Origin: Bacilli bacterium
Lineage (GTDB): Bacteria > Bacillota_I > Bacilli_A > RFN20 > CAG-826
Reading direction: 5' to 3'
Length of the DNA: 64,000 nucleotides
NCBI GenBank assembly: GCA_900767825.1
Contig: CAAGAN010000033.1
Span: 129,015 to 193,014 of the forward strand
The translations under genes and the position numbers were made by a program. The stretch's first letter is position 1, and each line of letters opens with the position of its first letter. The notes under the pieces are model-generated. The model did no database searches. It was not told where the DNA came from and saw only the letters and a list, made by a program, of their open reading frames with translations. Shown here one piece after another: positions 1 to 9,215 of this stretch.

Positions 1-217
1 CTTTTTCATCCATCTCTAGTCTTCCCTTAATGATGACTAGGCATCCTTCTTTTCCCCTATAAAATGAAGAGGTTTCATTTAACATGGAACGGACTTTGAA
101 GCAATCGGTGACATATTTTCCTCCATCTAAAGGCAAAACACGGTCCACTTCGACAATACGGAGGCCGTTAGGCAATACTTTTCCAAGACGACCCGACAAA
201 AAAACAGACGAAATCAT
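1..217 (-). CDS. SSB-like OB-fold protein, N-terminal part (runs off left edge)
   Basis: The reverse strand has an ATG at 217 preceded by an AGGAG Shine-Dalgarno and reads open for 72 codons to the window edge. The product begins MISSVFLSGRLGK and later has a D-C-F-K-V-R segment and ...GCLVIIKGRLE. This layout (GRL near the start, a V-x-x-K-G-R-L-E strand near residue 65) resembles bacterial single-stranded DNA-binding proteins. The family assignment is inference from a short fragment; another small OB-fold protein is possible. It lies immediately downstream of the pullulanase gene on the same strand. Confidence 0.5.
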   Translation of the reverse strand, partial: MISSVFLSGRLGKVLPNGLRIVEVDRVLPLDGGKYVTDCFKVRSMLNETSSFYRGKEGCLVIIKGRLEMDEK

Positions 218-251
218 AAAATTCTCCTATAATTTTTTGCGGGAAATAGAC

Positions 252-2336
252 TCAAATATAATAAATAAGGCAAGAACGCTTAGGAATTATCCTAGTTTCT
301 TTTGTTTTTGAAGTTTCAAGCAAATTAACTTCATAAACACTAGATGGGAGGTTTATGTCAACTGGAGTTGGATTGAAATAGAATCCAATTTCCTTATGGG
401 GATAAACTAGGCTAGAAAGGATAAAGCTAACCTTTATAGACCCAAAATACTCCCCGACATAAGTCGATGAATCAATAACTCTAGGATCAAAAAGAGTCAA
501 AAATCTTGATGATTTCCTAAATTTAATAAGCTCGACGAAGTAATTATACATCGACTTTCTTTTTTCTAGTAATGAATATGAAAATTTATTGTAATAATCA
601 CCTTCGTTATATGTATTCTCGTGATTAAACTTGGATTGTCCTATTTCTTGTCCAGCATGGAAAAATGGGATTCCAAACGAAAGCATTGTAAAGGCGTTAG
701 TTAAATTTATTATCTTGCATTTATCTTCTTCGCTTAAGTTATGGTTCAGCTTTTCCAAAGCATCAAAAAGAGTCATATTGTCATGACATTCGACATAATT
801 TATCGATTGATTGGCATTTAGAAACTTTGCCTTCGCATGGAAATCGATGCAGCTGCCAATATAACTATTCATAGCATTTCCTAGATTATATAAATCTCCG
901 CTACAATATTTCTTCACGGACTCTCTAAAGAAATCATTGAAGAAACCAACATTGGGCATCAAGGCATAATTAGACATATTAGCTAGAGGTACATTCACCT
1001 CGCCACCCATATTCCAACCTTCTCCATAGAAAATGATGTCAGGTTTAATTTTCTTACACTTGCAATAAGCTTCATTAATCGTATTTACATCATTTATTCC
1101 CATTAAATCGAATCTAAATCCATCGATGCCATAAGTAGAGACAAAGAAAGTAAGGCAATCGATTATAAGTTTGGAAACCATCCTTTTTTCACTTGCCAAG
1201 TCATTGCCGCATCCACTAGTAGAAGCTAATTGGCCATTATGTCTCTTCCTAAAATAAAATGATGGGATTACTTTCTCGAATACGGATTTTTCATATTGAT
1301 AGACGTGGTTAAATACAACATCCATTACAACCCTAATCCCAGCTTTATGGAAACTAGAGACCATCTTCTTGAATTCGACAATTCTAGAATAAGGATCTTC
1401 TGGATTAGTGGAATAAGAGCCTTCAAGAGCAAAATATTGAGCTGGATCATAACCCCAGTTATATCCTTTTTCAGGATGGAGTTCATCTACGCTTTTAAAA
1501 TCAAACACAGGTAATAACTGTATATGGGTGATACCAAGTGATTTTATATAATCAAAGCCTGCTTTCATCCCGCCCAATGAAGTCCTATTTTCTTCAATTA
1601 GTCCAAGGAATTTTCCTTTATTTACTATATTTGTATAGCTAGAGATAGTCATATCCCTGACATTTGCTTCATATATTATCGATTCAGTTGGAGAAGATAA
1701 AACAGGGAGGCATTCCAAGTTATCTTTAATAGATGAAACCTTGGAAAAGTCGATAACGGCGCTATATTTGCCATTTGCTGTCGATCCTTTTGCATATGGA
1801 TCAGTAACCTCGGTATCAACTTCGTTATTCCTAACTACATAATAATAAAGCGCACCTTCATGATCCCCTTCTATCTTTATCTTATAAACACCACAGCTAA
1901 ATCTATCCATTGGATAAAGCTTGAAAAATTCCTCTTTTTTATCTTTTAAAGCTAGATAAACTTTTGATGCCAAAGGGGCAAAAAGGGCAAAAGAAGTTTC
2001 ATTTTTTGAATAAGTCGCACCTAAATCATCGCCACCATAATAATATTTCTTCTCAAAATCAATAAAGGAAGTTGCTTCGCTTACATCTAGAGGAACTCTT
2101 CCATATTGAGGGGAAGTGACAAAATAGGAATGTCCTAATTCCAATTCTTTTTCAAGGACAAAGTCAACCATGCACAATGAAGGCAAGGAAGATATCTTTC
2201 CATTTCCCAATTTAATAAAGGAAGTATCATCAATCTCAAGAATCGGAGAGAATTTTTCCCAAGGAAGAGAAGAGAAGATTACAACTCTAATAAGTTTTGG
2301 TTCGATTAATTTGGCACTGACATAGGTATTTTTCAT
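252..2336 (-). CDS. pulA: Type I pullulanase (alpha-1,6 debranching enzyme)
   Basis: A GH13 enzyme of 694 aa that hydrolyses alpha-1,6 branches of pullulan, glycogen or starch oligomers. An N-terminal CBM48-like segment (about residues 95-200) precedes the (beta/alpha)8 barrel. The type I pullulanase signature YNWGYDP is present, followed by region I VVMDVVFNHV, region II GFRFDLMGI (nucleophile Asp), region III FYGEGWNMGG (acid/base Glu) and region IV VECHDNMTLFD. No signal peptide is visible, so it is probably cytoplasmic and acts on imported dextrins or glycogen. The ATG lies 3 nt after the ftsK stop, so the two genes are probably cotranscribed. It should work with the malQ product encoded about 50 kb away. 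Confidence 0.93.
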   Translation of the reverse strand: MKNTYVSAKLIEPKLIRVVIFSSLPWEKFSPILEIDDTSFIKLGNGKISSLPSLCMVDFVLEKELELGHSYFVTSPQYGRVPLDVSEATSFIDFEKKYYYGGDDLGATYSKNETSFALFAPLASKVYLALKDKKEEFFKLYPMDRFSCGVYKIKIEGDHEGALYYYVVRNNEVDTEVTDPYAKGSTANGKYSAVIDFSKVSSIKDNLECLPVLSSPTESIIYEANVRDMTISSYTNIVNKGKFLGLIEENRTSLGGMKAGFDYIKSLGITHIQLLPVFDFKSVDELHPEKGYNWGYDPAQYFALEGSYSTNPEDPYSRIVEFKKMVSSFHKAGIRVVMDVVFNHVYQYEKSVFEKVIPSFYFRKRHNGQLASTSGCGNDLASEKRMVSKLIIDCLTFFVSTYGIDGFRFDLMGINDVNTINEAYCKCKKIKPDIIFYGEGWNMGGEVNVPLANMSNYALMPNVGFFNDFFRESVKKYCSGDLYNLGNAMNSYIGSCIDFHAKAKFLNANQSINYVECHDNMTLFDALEKLNHNLSEEDKCKIINLTNAFTMLSFGIPFFHAGQEIGQSKFNHENTYNEGDYYNKFSYSLLEKRKSMYNYFVELIKFRKSSRFLTLFDPRVIDSSTYVGEYFGSIKVSFILSSLVYPHKEIGFYFNPTPVDINLPSSVYEVNLLETSKTKETRIIPKRSCLIYYI

Positions 2337-2339
2337 AAA

Positions 2340-5258
2340 TTATAAGTTGAAGGTAGTTTCAGATTGACTTAAAGATCCTGGATTTTCGCTTTCATTATCT
2401 TTCTTATCGCTAGAATGAACCAATACTTGGCATCCTTTCGATGAAGATGGGGTATCGCTACTAGATGCAACAATTCCCTCAGCCTGAAGCCTGGCAAATA
2501 TTTTACCAGCCCTAGGGAAGCCGACTCCATAAGTCCTTTGGATAAAGGAAATAGAAGCATAATCCTTAGTCATGATATCGTTTTTGATAAGCTGGTATTT
2601 TTCTTCTTGGGAGGCGTTCTTGATTTCTTCAGCCGATATTCCACCTTCCCCATTATTTTCATTGGTTGGAGATTCAGTATCAGTTAAATCAAGGAAAGTC
2701 TCGTCATAAACAACGCTTTGTTGATCCCTAACAAAATTAGCAACAGCACTAATTTCTTTATTCTCAACCATTGGGCATTGACATCTAACGAATTCTTTTT
2801 TGGCAACCAAGGAGCAATCAACAAGCATATCGCCGTGCCCTGCTAATTCTTCAGCACCACCTTGGCCTAAAATAACGGTAGAATCGATAGCGTTCGCAGT
2901 CATAAGGGCAACCCTAACAGGCAAGTTGGCCTTGATTGTACCAGTAATAATCTTAGCATCAGGTCTTTGTGTTGCTATAAATAAATGTATACCGGCAGCC
3001 CTAGCTTTGGCAGCAAGCTTTAATACATAGCTAGAAATATCCTTTTCAGAATCAACCAAATCAGAATATTCGTCAAGGAAAGCCACGATAAATGGCATCT
3101 TTTCTAGTCCGTTAGGTTCAGCATATTCCTCGTTATATTCTCTAATACCTGAAACAGTCGCATTTTCAAGCATTTCATAACGTCTTTCCATTTCATCGCA
3201 AAGCTTCTTAAGACAAATCTTGGCTTCAGAAGCGGTTTTGATAATTGGACAAAGCAAATGAGGCAAATCCTTATATTTAGATAATTCAACGCGTTTTGGG
3301 TCGACCATGACTATCTTTAAGTCCTCAGGACGGTTTCTCATTATTAAAGTCATAATGACCGAATGCATGTAGATAGATTTACCTGAACCTGTCGTACCTG
3401 CTACTAACATGTGAGGGAATTTAGATAAATCGGCTGAAACGACTTTTCCTTCGATATTGACGCCAAATGGGATATATAGGTTCTTCCCTTTTCCAGTAGG
3501 CATGCCATCAATTACTTCCTTAAAGTCGACGATACGGGTGTTTTTATTGGCAATTTCGATTGCAGATGTATCTTTTCCTGCAACCATTTCGGCAAATCTA
3601 GTAGGGACACCACCAAGTTTTACTCCGATATCAACCATGCATTTGCCTAATCCAGAGACAGAGAAATTATCATCGCATTTGACATCATATCTCGTAACTG
3701 AAGGCCCAATTACGTAAGAAACGACATGGGCGCCAATCTTTAAATTAGAAAAGATATCATTAATAAGCTCGCTATTGTGGCTACATTCTTCTTCCATCTG
3801 AGCTTTATTTTGGGCATCATCATGAACAACTAATAAATCAGTCCCAGGAAAAGTATATCTTGGCAAAGGTTTTGCCTTCTTAAATAAGACATTTTGCTCG
3901 ACTGGAGCACTATTTTGATTATTAGGCGTGGCTATTTGAGCTGGTTTGGGTTTAGTATCTTCCATTGGTTTATTTTCAGCTAACCTAGCCTCTTCCATAG
4001 GCTTGCTAAAGGAAGAAGAAGTAATTATTGTGGTTTCTAGGTTAAGATTATCCTTCCTAGAATCATTTTCTACTTGTTGAGTAGAAGAATTATCATTAAC
4101 TTCGTTTTTGTTCTCAAATACGGACATATTTTGATTTGGTTTAGCCTCTTCGTTAACGATATTCCCCAAAAGAGGATTAGAAACAACATTGCTTTCTTCT
4201 TTCGTTTCTTCGATTGGAGTTTCTTCTTCGACCTCTACTTTTTCTTCCTTAACAAATGAAGGCTTAGAAATAGATGGATGTGTCTCCAATTTTTCTTCCT
4301 TGATTTCGGGAATAATTGGCTTAGCTTCTTCTTTTTCAATAACAATTTCTTCATTGCTAATAGGAGTAGAAAACACTGCTTCGCGCAATCCAGATGTCGA
4401 AACTGAATTATTCGCATATAGATTTGGGGAAGGATTATTTATCTCGCTTGGGCCTAAATCGGAAAAGGATGGCAAAGGTGAATTGGAGGCTTTCTTTCTA
4501 GAAGGAAGAGGAACATCACCTGCCGGCTCGAAAACAAACGAAGTCAAAGGATTTTCGACTGGTTTATCTTCAAAGAAGGAATTATCCTCCTCTTCAGGAG
4601 CAATAATAGGTTCTTCTTTTTTATCTTCTACTACACGTTCTACCTTGTTGGCTTCATATCCATCAATATTGAATTGTTCAATTTCTTCTTGGTTAGATTT
4701 TTTAGCCTTAGACAAAACTCTTCTAGCCTTCATTAATTTAAATAAAGATATAAATTTATCTAGGAAAAGGAAGAATATTAACAATAATCCTAATAAAGAT
4801 AGAACTAAGATTACTAACCATAATCCAGTTGATCTAAACATTATTCCATCAAAGAAATATCCGATTAATCCTCCACCGCTAGAAAAATCAAATGGGACCT
4901 TCAATGCTCCTTTTTCTGCAAGAAGGGAATCAAAGAAAGGCTCTAATGAACTAGAAGAAATATATTGTTTATTAAAAATAACCGAGAATAAGGACGATAA
5001 AAATAATAAGGAAAACACTAATCCGATATAGTGGTAATAACGGATTTTAAATAAAGGCGATAGCAAAAGGAAATATATTCCTAGAAAAATAATGAATGAG
5101 CAAATCAAAATATGCCCAATCATGCCAAATAGGCAAACAAAAGGATAAGCTAACGGATAAAGGTGGGTTCCTGGGGACAATAAAATCAATAATCCAATCA
5201 AAGATAAGAAAAATCCACCCAATTTCTTTATATTTTTTTGATAGTCAAAACGTTTCAT
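2340..5258 (-). CDS. ftsK: DNA translocase FtsK/SpoIIIE
   Basis: A membrane-anchored hexameric DNA pump for chromosome segregation at septation, 972 aa. Hydrophobic segments occupy residues 1-175 (four or more membrane helices). A long low-complexity acidic linker rich in E, K, P and S follows (about 190-490). The motor domain carries Walker A GTTGSGKS, the VDPKRVELS segment and Walker B VAFLDEYSDL. The C-terminal winged-helix gamma domain (about 890-940: SISFIQRTYGVGFPRAGKI) should read the KOPS-like polar sequence. The start is an ATG with AGAGGG upstream. The linker is why a long antisense frame exists opposite this gene. Confidence 0.95.
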   Translation of the reverse strand: MKRFDYQKNIKKLGGFFLSLIGLLILLSPGTHLYPLAYPFVCLFGMIGHILICSFIIFLGIYFLLLSPLFKIRYYHYIGLVFSLLFLSSLFSVIFNKQYISSSSLEPFFDSLLAEKGALKVPFDFSSGGGLIGYFFDGIMFRSTGLWLVILVLSLLGLLLIFFLFLDKFISLFKLMKARRVLSKAKKSNQEEIEQFNIDGYEANKVERVVEDKKEEPIIAPEEEDNSFFEDKPVENPLTSFVFEPAGDVPLPSRKKASNSPLPSFSDLGPSEINNPSPNLYANNSVSTSGLREAVFSTPISNEEIVIEKEEAKPIIPEIKEEKLETHPSISKPSFVKEEKVEVEEETPIEETKEESNVVSNPLLGNIVNEEAKPNQNMSVFENKNEVNDNSSTQQVENDSRKDNLNLETTIITSSSFSKPMEEARLAENKPMEDTKPKPAQIATPNNQNSAPVEQNVLFKKAKPLPRYTFPGTDLLVVHDDAQNKAQMEEECSHNSELINDIFSNLKIGAHVVSYVIGPSVTRYDVKCDDNFSVSGLGKCMVDIGVKLGGVPTRFAEMVAGKDTSAIEIANKNTRIVDFKEVIDGMPTGKGKNLYIPFGVNIEGKVVSADLSKFPHMLVAGTTGSGKSIYMHSVIMTLIMRNRPEDLKIVMVDPKRVELSKYKDLPHLLCPIIKTASEAKICLKKLCDEMERRYEMLENATVSGIREYNEEYAEPNGLEKMPFIVAFLDEYSDLVDSEKDISSYVLKLAAKARAAGIHLFIATQRPDAKIITGTIKANLPVRVALMTANAIDSTVILGQGGAEELAGHGDMLVDCSLVAKKEFVRCQCPMVENKEISAVANFVRDQQSVVYDETFLDLTDTESPTNENNGEGGISAEEIKNASQEEKYQLIKNDIMTKDYASISFIQRTYGVGFPRAGKIFARLQAEGIVASSSDTPSSSKGCQVLVHSSDKKDNESENPGSLSQSETTFNL

Positions 5259-5301
5259 ATTACCCTCTAAAATAAATAAGCAATAAATAAATTATTTAGG
5301 A

Positions 5302-6969
5302 TTAAATTTCGATAATAAGCGGGACGACCATCGGCTCTTTGCCGGTGCTTCTTCTAATGACACGAAGACATCTTTCATAGACATTTTGCTTCATTTCATT
5401 GGAATTATAGATTGGTTTTTCTAGGAATTCCCCGACTGTAGAAAGGAATACTTTCGAGATTTCTTTTCCTACGGTTTCGGCTTCCCTAGAGAAAAGGAAT
5501 CCTCTCATTTGGATATCCGGGCCAGCAATTATCTTTCTAGCCTTTTTATTAATAGTTAAGGAAAGCAAGACAACACCTTCGGCCAATTTAGCCCTATCTT
5601 CGAGGACTTGTTTGGAAACATCGCCAATCCCTTCCCCATCGATTAATAAATCGCCATGAGTAATAACATCAGCATCCATCTTAGCCCCTGCATTGGTAAT
5701 AGTTACGGTCGAACCATTTTCCATTACAAATACGTTTTGGTGATTCAAGTTAACTCCCATTGATAAGGCAAGCATGCCATTATGAAGCAAATCCTTATAG
5801 AAACCACGCACTGGGATGTAATATTTTGGTTTAAGTAAAGATACCATCATCTTTAAGTCTTCTTCAGAAGCGTGCATCCTAAGGAATCTCTTCTTGGAAA
5901 TAAGATTTACATGGCAGCCTGAACGGAAGAGTTCATCGGCTGCATCGGTATATTCGATTTCTGAATTGTCATCGCTCATCGAAGCAATTATGAATGTATC
6001 GGTTGGTTTTAATTTGATACGCTTATCTTCGTTTTGGCCAGATGCAAGCAAGGCAATCTTTCTGAATAATCTCGAACCAAATCCCATCATCAAAATAACG
6101 GTATCTTGGTCACGGACGCGGAGAATATCATCCAAGGAAGCGTAATTTTCCCTAGGGATAAGAAGTTCATTGCAAGCTTGTAAGGTTGCTAATATCGAAG
6201 CAGCTGATTCGTCGTAGCAAATTATTTTCTTATTATTTGCAATGACTAAACTAATTAATTCGGATACGTTATATAAATCATTGGAGAAAATAGAGATAAA
6301 TACCCTACCTTCAGCATTTTTGATAGTTTCTTCGATATGTGGAGTCAATTTATATAAAGGGGCTGTATAGCCAGGTTTACCAGCATAGATTGATTCAGAA
6401 AGAAGGGCCAATGTTGGTCTTTCTGCAATCTTAGCAATAGCATTCATATCGTTTAAATACGATGGAGACGCCGCATTTTCAACGACGAAATCGCTCATGA
6501 AAACAATATTCCCTAAGCTTGTTGAAATAGAAATACCGCTGCTACCAGCAATATTATGGGCAGTATGGAAGAAAGAAATATCTCTCTTACCAACTTTGAA
6601 ATTAGAGGTAGGCTCGACAATATGGAAATCGAATTTGATATCTTTCTTAATATGCTTAGTGAACATATCAAGCATGGCATAAGTCACTTTTGAGCAATAA
6701 ATCGGGGCTGGTGCCTCGGAATAAACATAGGAAAGTGCGCCGATGCAATCATCGTGTCCATGAGTTAAAAAATAAGCCTTGATGCGGGATTTATTTTCTA
6801 CTAGATAATCAAATCTAGGGATAACATAATCAACTCCAGGCATAGTCTTGTCCGGATCCCTGACTCCACAATCGAGGACATATATTTCGTCATCAACTTC
6901 TAGGCAATAACAATTCTTGCCCTCTTCATCAAGGCCACCCAAGGCAAATAATCTAATTTTTTCGTCCAT
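5302..6969 (-). CDS. RNase J family protein, J2-like with altered active site
   Basis: A 555-aa metallo-beta-lactamase/beta-CASP RNase J homologue of the mRNA decay and rRNA maturation machinery. The C-terminus (KEPMVVPLIIEI) matches RNase J family ends. Active-site motifs are partly degraded. The HxHxDH motif reads HGHDDC at residues 70-75 (last His is Cys), and the usual PVHGE motif reads PVRGF. The AHNIAGSSGI His, the MSDF Asp and the MHAS His remain. Bacillus RNase J2 also carries substitutions at these first and last motifs, so a J2-like, weakly active or structural partner of an RNase J1 encoded elsewhere is likely. The ATG has an upstream CGGAG. Confidence 0.85.
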   Translation of the reverse strand: MDEKIRLFALGGLDEEGKNCYCLEVDDEIYVLDCGVRDPDKTMPGVDYVIPRFDYLVENKSRIKAYFLTHGHDDCIGALSYVYSEAPAPIYCSKVTYAMLDMFTKHIKKDIKFDFHIVEPTSNFKVGKRDISFFHTAHNIAGSSGISISTSLGNIVFMSDFVVENAASPSYLNDMNAIAKIAERPTLALLSESIYAGKPGYTAPLYKLTPHIEETIKNAEGRVFISIFSNDLYNVSELISLVIANNKKIICYDESAASILATLQACNELLIPRENYASLDDILRVRDQDTVILMMGFGSRLFRKIALLASGQNEDKRIKLKPTDTFIIASMSDDNSEIEYTDAADELFRSGCHVNLISKKRFLRMHASEEDLKMMVSLLKPKYYIPVRGFYKDLLHNGMLALSMGVNLNHQNVFVMENGSTVTITNAGAKMDADVITHGDLLIDGEGIGDVSKQVLEDRAKLAEGVVLLSLTINKKARKIIAGPDIQMRGFLFSREAETVGKEISKVFLSTVGEFLEKPIYNSNEMKQNVYERCLRVIRRSTGKEPMVVPLIIEI

Positions 6970-7063
6970 ATAAAGCTCCGATAAATTGGCTTGAAGCCAT
7001 ATCTAATTTTCAAATCTCCTTTATTATAAAGGAAAGTACTTAATAAATCGATATGAAAGCGGT

Positions 7064-7606
7064 TTAAAATAAGTCAAGGAATTTAACTGGCAAATCATCA
7101 TCTAGTTTCCTTATTTCTAGATGCATTCCATCCATAACTCCATAAGTCGCTGGATTGCCATTTTTTGGGAAAGAAGTAGATCCTGGGTTGAAATAAATAA
7201 CCCCATCTTCTTTCTTTAACATATATACGTGGGTATGTCCAAACATCAAAATGTCCCCACGTTCGACATTTAAGATATCGGAAGTAAGCAAATCCCCGTG
7301 GACCATATCAACCCTAAATCCATTAAGATAGACAACTCTTGAATCTTGAATCGGGAACTTAAGCAAAGTTTCATCAATCCTAGAATCGCAGTTGCCTTTC
7401 ACTCCGGTTATTAAATGAGCATATTTATTAAGAATGATCGAAGTTCCCATCGGATCATAATCCTGAGGAACCCCATTGCGTGGCCCATTATAAAGATAGT
7501 CGCCAAGCAAAATAATCTTATCGGGATTGTAGCGTTGGAAAAGTTTATCTAGCTTCTTAGCCGCTAGAATCCTTCCATGTATATCAGACGCGATAAGAAT
7601 CCTCAT
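7064..7606 (-). CDS. YfcE/MJ0936-type metallophosphoesterase
   Basis: A 180-aa calcineurin-like phosphodiesterase. Metal-binding motifs are in order: SDIHG, LLGDYLYNGP, KGNCD, VHGDLL and FGHTHV, then the closing NPGS motif. Size and motif order fit the YfcE subfamily (manganese-dependent phosphodiesterases with unknown natural substrate). It is the last gene of the GlpA-like operon. The upstream stop codon is 2 nt away and the SD (AAGGAA) lies inside the upstream gene, so translation is probably coupled. Confidence 0.88.
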   Translation of the reverse strand: MRILIASDIHGRILAAKKLDKLFQRYNPDKIILLGDYLYNGPRNGVPQDYDPMGTSIILNKYAHLITGVKGNCDSRIDETLLKFPIQDSRVVYLNGFRVDMVHGDLLTSDILNVERGDILMFGHTHVYMLKKEDGVIYFNPGSTSFPKNGNPATYGVMDGMHLEIRKLDDDLPVKFLDLF

Positions 7607-7608
7607 AA

Positions 7609-7953
7609 TTATTCCTTAATATCTCTAGTAGTTACCAAGGCTACTCCACTTCCTGCTAGATTATCGCAAACGACTTGTCCCATCTTAACAGGAGCCTTTA
7701 AATGTATTTTATTGACATCTTTCATGGCTAAAATAACCAAGTCTTTTTTAATAGGTGCAACGCTTTTTACAGGGCAAACACGAAGAAGCTTGGAATCGAC
7801 TCTAACTGTACTAGTCAAAGTACGTCTAGGATCAGTAATTTCCTGGATAGCATACTTCTCGCCCCTAGGGCAAGAATTTCCACTAACCTTATTATTATCA
7901 TCAATAAGAAGATGGCAGCCTCTAGGACAGACAATGCAAGTTAGTTCTTTCAT
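7609..7953 (-). CDS. DUF1667 cysteine-rich redox-associated protein
   Basis: A 114-aa protein with two N-terminal cysteine motifs, C-x2-C (CIVCPRGC) and C-P-R-G-E, and a central RVCPVKS segment. This is the DUF1667 pattern, a small domain usually found next to GlpA-like and pyridine nucleotide oxidoreductases. The cysteines suggest metal or cluster binding. The start overlaps the upstream oxidoreductase stop in ATGA. Its biochemical role is unknown to me; partnership with the two upstream flavoproteins is inferred from conserved gene order. Confidence 0.85.
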   Translation of the reverse strand: MKELTCIVCPRGCHLLIDDNNKVSGNSCPRGEKYAIQEITDPRRTLTSTVRVDSKLLRVCPVKSVAPIKKDLVILAMKDVNKIHLKAPVKMGQVVCDNLAGSGVALVTTRDIKE

Positions 7954-9215
7954 TTTACATCCTCCTTATTAACTAGTGAAACCTTGAGAGTTTTATAGTT
8001 TTTATTTAGTAGATTTTTATCAAGTTTGTAAATTTCCATTTCACTAGGTATAATCGCCATTTTATATACTTTTTTGATAACATTTCCATCACAAGAGTAT
8101 TCAATATAGACATTCTTACTTGGCTTACGAACTCTAAACTTAATTTCAATAGAATCCATAGCGTTATCTAAATCAATTGTAGAAGGCACAACATAGCCAA
8201 TTCCATCACCGGCAATTGTAGAAATTTCATGCTCTCCTTTATTGAGTTTTCCTTTTAGATAGGTAGCGGCACCTAACCCTGCTAACCTACCTTCTTCTAC
8301 AACATAATCAACTAGGTCATGGACATGCAATACGTTCCCGCAAGAGAAGATTCCTTCAACTTCGGTTTCCATATGTTCATTGACACAAGAACCTCTAGAC
8401 CTAGATTGGGGGATTCCAATGTTATTTAGCAAGGCATTATTAGGTAATAAACCGACAGAAAGCATCAATGTATCAACATCAAATCTTTGTTCGGTTCCTT
8501 TTATTGGTTGTAGTTTATCATCGACTTTAGAAATCTCGATAGCCTCTAATTTATCCTTGCCAATTATGTTTGCAACTGTATGGGACAAATATAGAGGGAT
8601 ATTAAAATCAATAAGGCATTGTTGGATATTTCTATTCAATCCATTTGAATAAGGCATAAGTTCTGCTACACCTAATACTTTCGCCCCTTCTAGTGTCATT
8701 CTTCTAGCCATAATAAGGCCGATATCGCCACTACCGAGGATAAATACCTTCTTGCCAACTAAATATCCATATTCATTTAGATAAAGCTGGGCCTGGCCTG
8801 CCGTGATGACTCCAGCTGGTCTTTCTCCAGGAATTCCAATCGCTCCGGCGCTTCTTTCAAGGCAACCAGCAGCCATAATGATTGCTTTAGCCTCTATTTG
8901 AACCGCACCTTCGCTAGAATTAACATAAGTAACAACTTTGTCTTTAGTCAAGGAAGTAACATAACTATTCAATTTATAAGGGATATGCCTTTCTTCGACT
9001 TGGTTAACAAATCTAGTAAGGAATTCTGGACCAGTTAATTCTTCTTTAAATTCATGTAGGCCAAATCCATTATGGATGCATTGATTAAGAATTCCTCCGA
9101 GAAATTCGCCCTTTTCTAGAATTAATATATCTTTTATCCCTTCATCATAGGCTTTAATCGCAGCAGCCATTCCAGCACTGCCACCACCTATAATTAATAA
9201 ATCTACCTTTTTCAT
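7950..9215 (-). CDS. FAD/NAD(P)-dependent pyridine nucleotide-disulfide oxidoreductase
   Basis: A 421-aa flavoprotein with an N-terminal FAD Rossmann motif (LLIIGGGSAGMAAA, about residues 5-18), a central NAD(P) motif (VFILGSGDIGLIMARR, about 165-180) and a FAD-closing motif (GIFSCGNVL). A sequence NQCIHNGFG near residue 45 is typical of the oxidoreductases that accompany GlpA-like proteins. It probably transfers electrons between NAD(P)H and the upstream GlpA-like dehydrogenase. The start overlaps the upstream stop in ATGA, so the three genes 9212-10639, 7950-9215 and 7609-7953 form a translationally coupled unit. Confidence 0.88.
   Translation of the reverse strand: MKKVDLLIIGGGSAGMAAAIKAYDEGIKDILILEKGEFLGGILNQCIHNGFGLHEFKEELTGPEFLTRFVNQVEERHIPYKLNSYVTSLTKDKVVTYVNSSEGAVQIEAKAIIMAAGCLERSAGAIGIPGERPAGVITAGQAQLYLNEYGYLVGKKVFILGSGDIGLIMARRMTLEGAKVLGVAELMPYSNGLNRNIQQCLIDFNIPLYLSHTVANIIGKDKLEAIEISKVDDKLQPIKGTEQRFDVDTLMLSVGLLPNNALLNNIGIPQSRSRGSCVNEHMETEVEGIFSCGNVLHVHDLVDYVVEEGRLAGLGAATYLKGKLNKGEHEISTIAGDGIGYVVPSTIDLDNAMDSIEIKFRVRKPSKNVYIEYSCDGNVIKKVYKMAIIPSEMEIYKLDKNLLNKNYKTLKVSLVNKEDVK

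Noticed and set aside
4189..5031. A long plus-strand open frame (280 codons) opposite ftsK.
   Set aside because: It is antisense to the low-complexity linker and N-terminal membrane region of FtsK, is Ser-rich by mirrored codons, has no SD or recognised domain, and FtsK is certain on the other strand.
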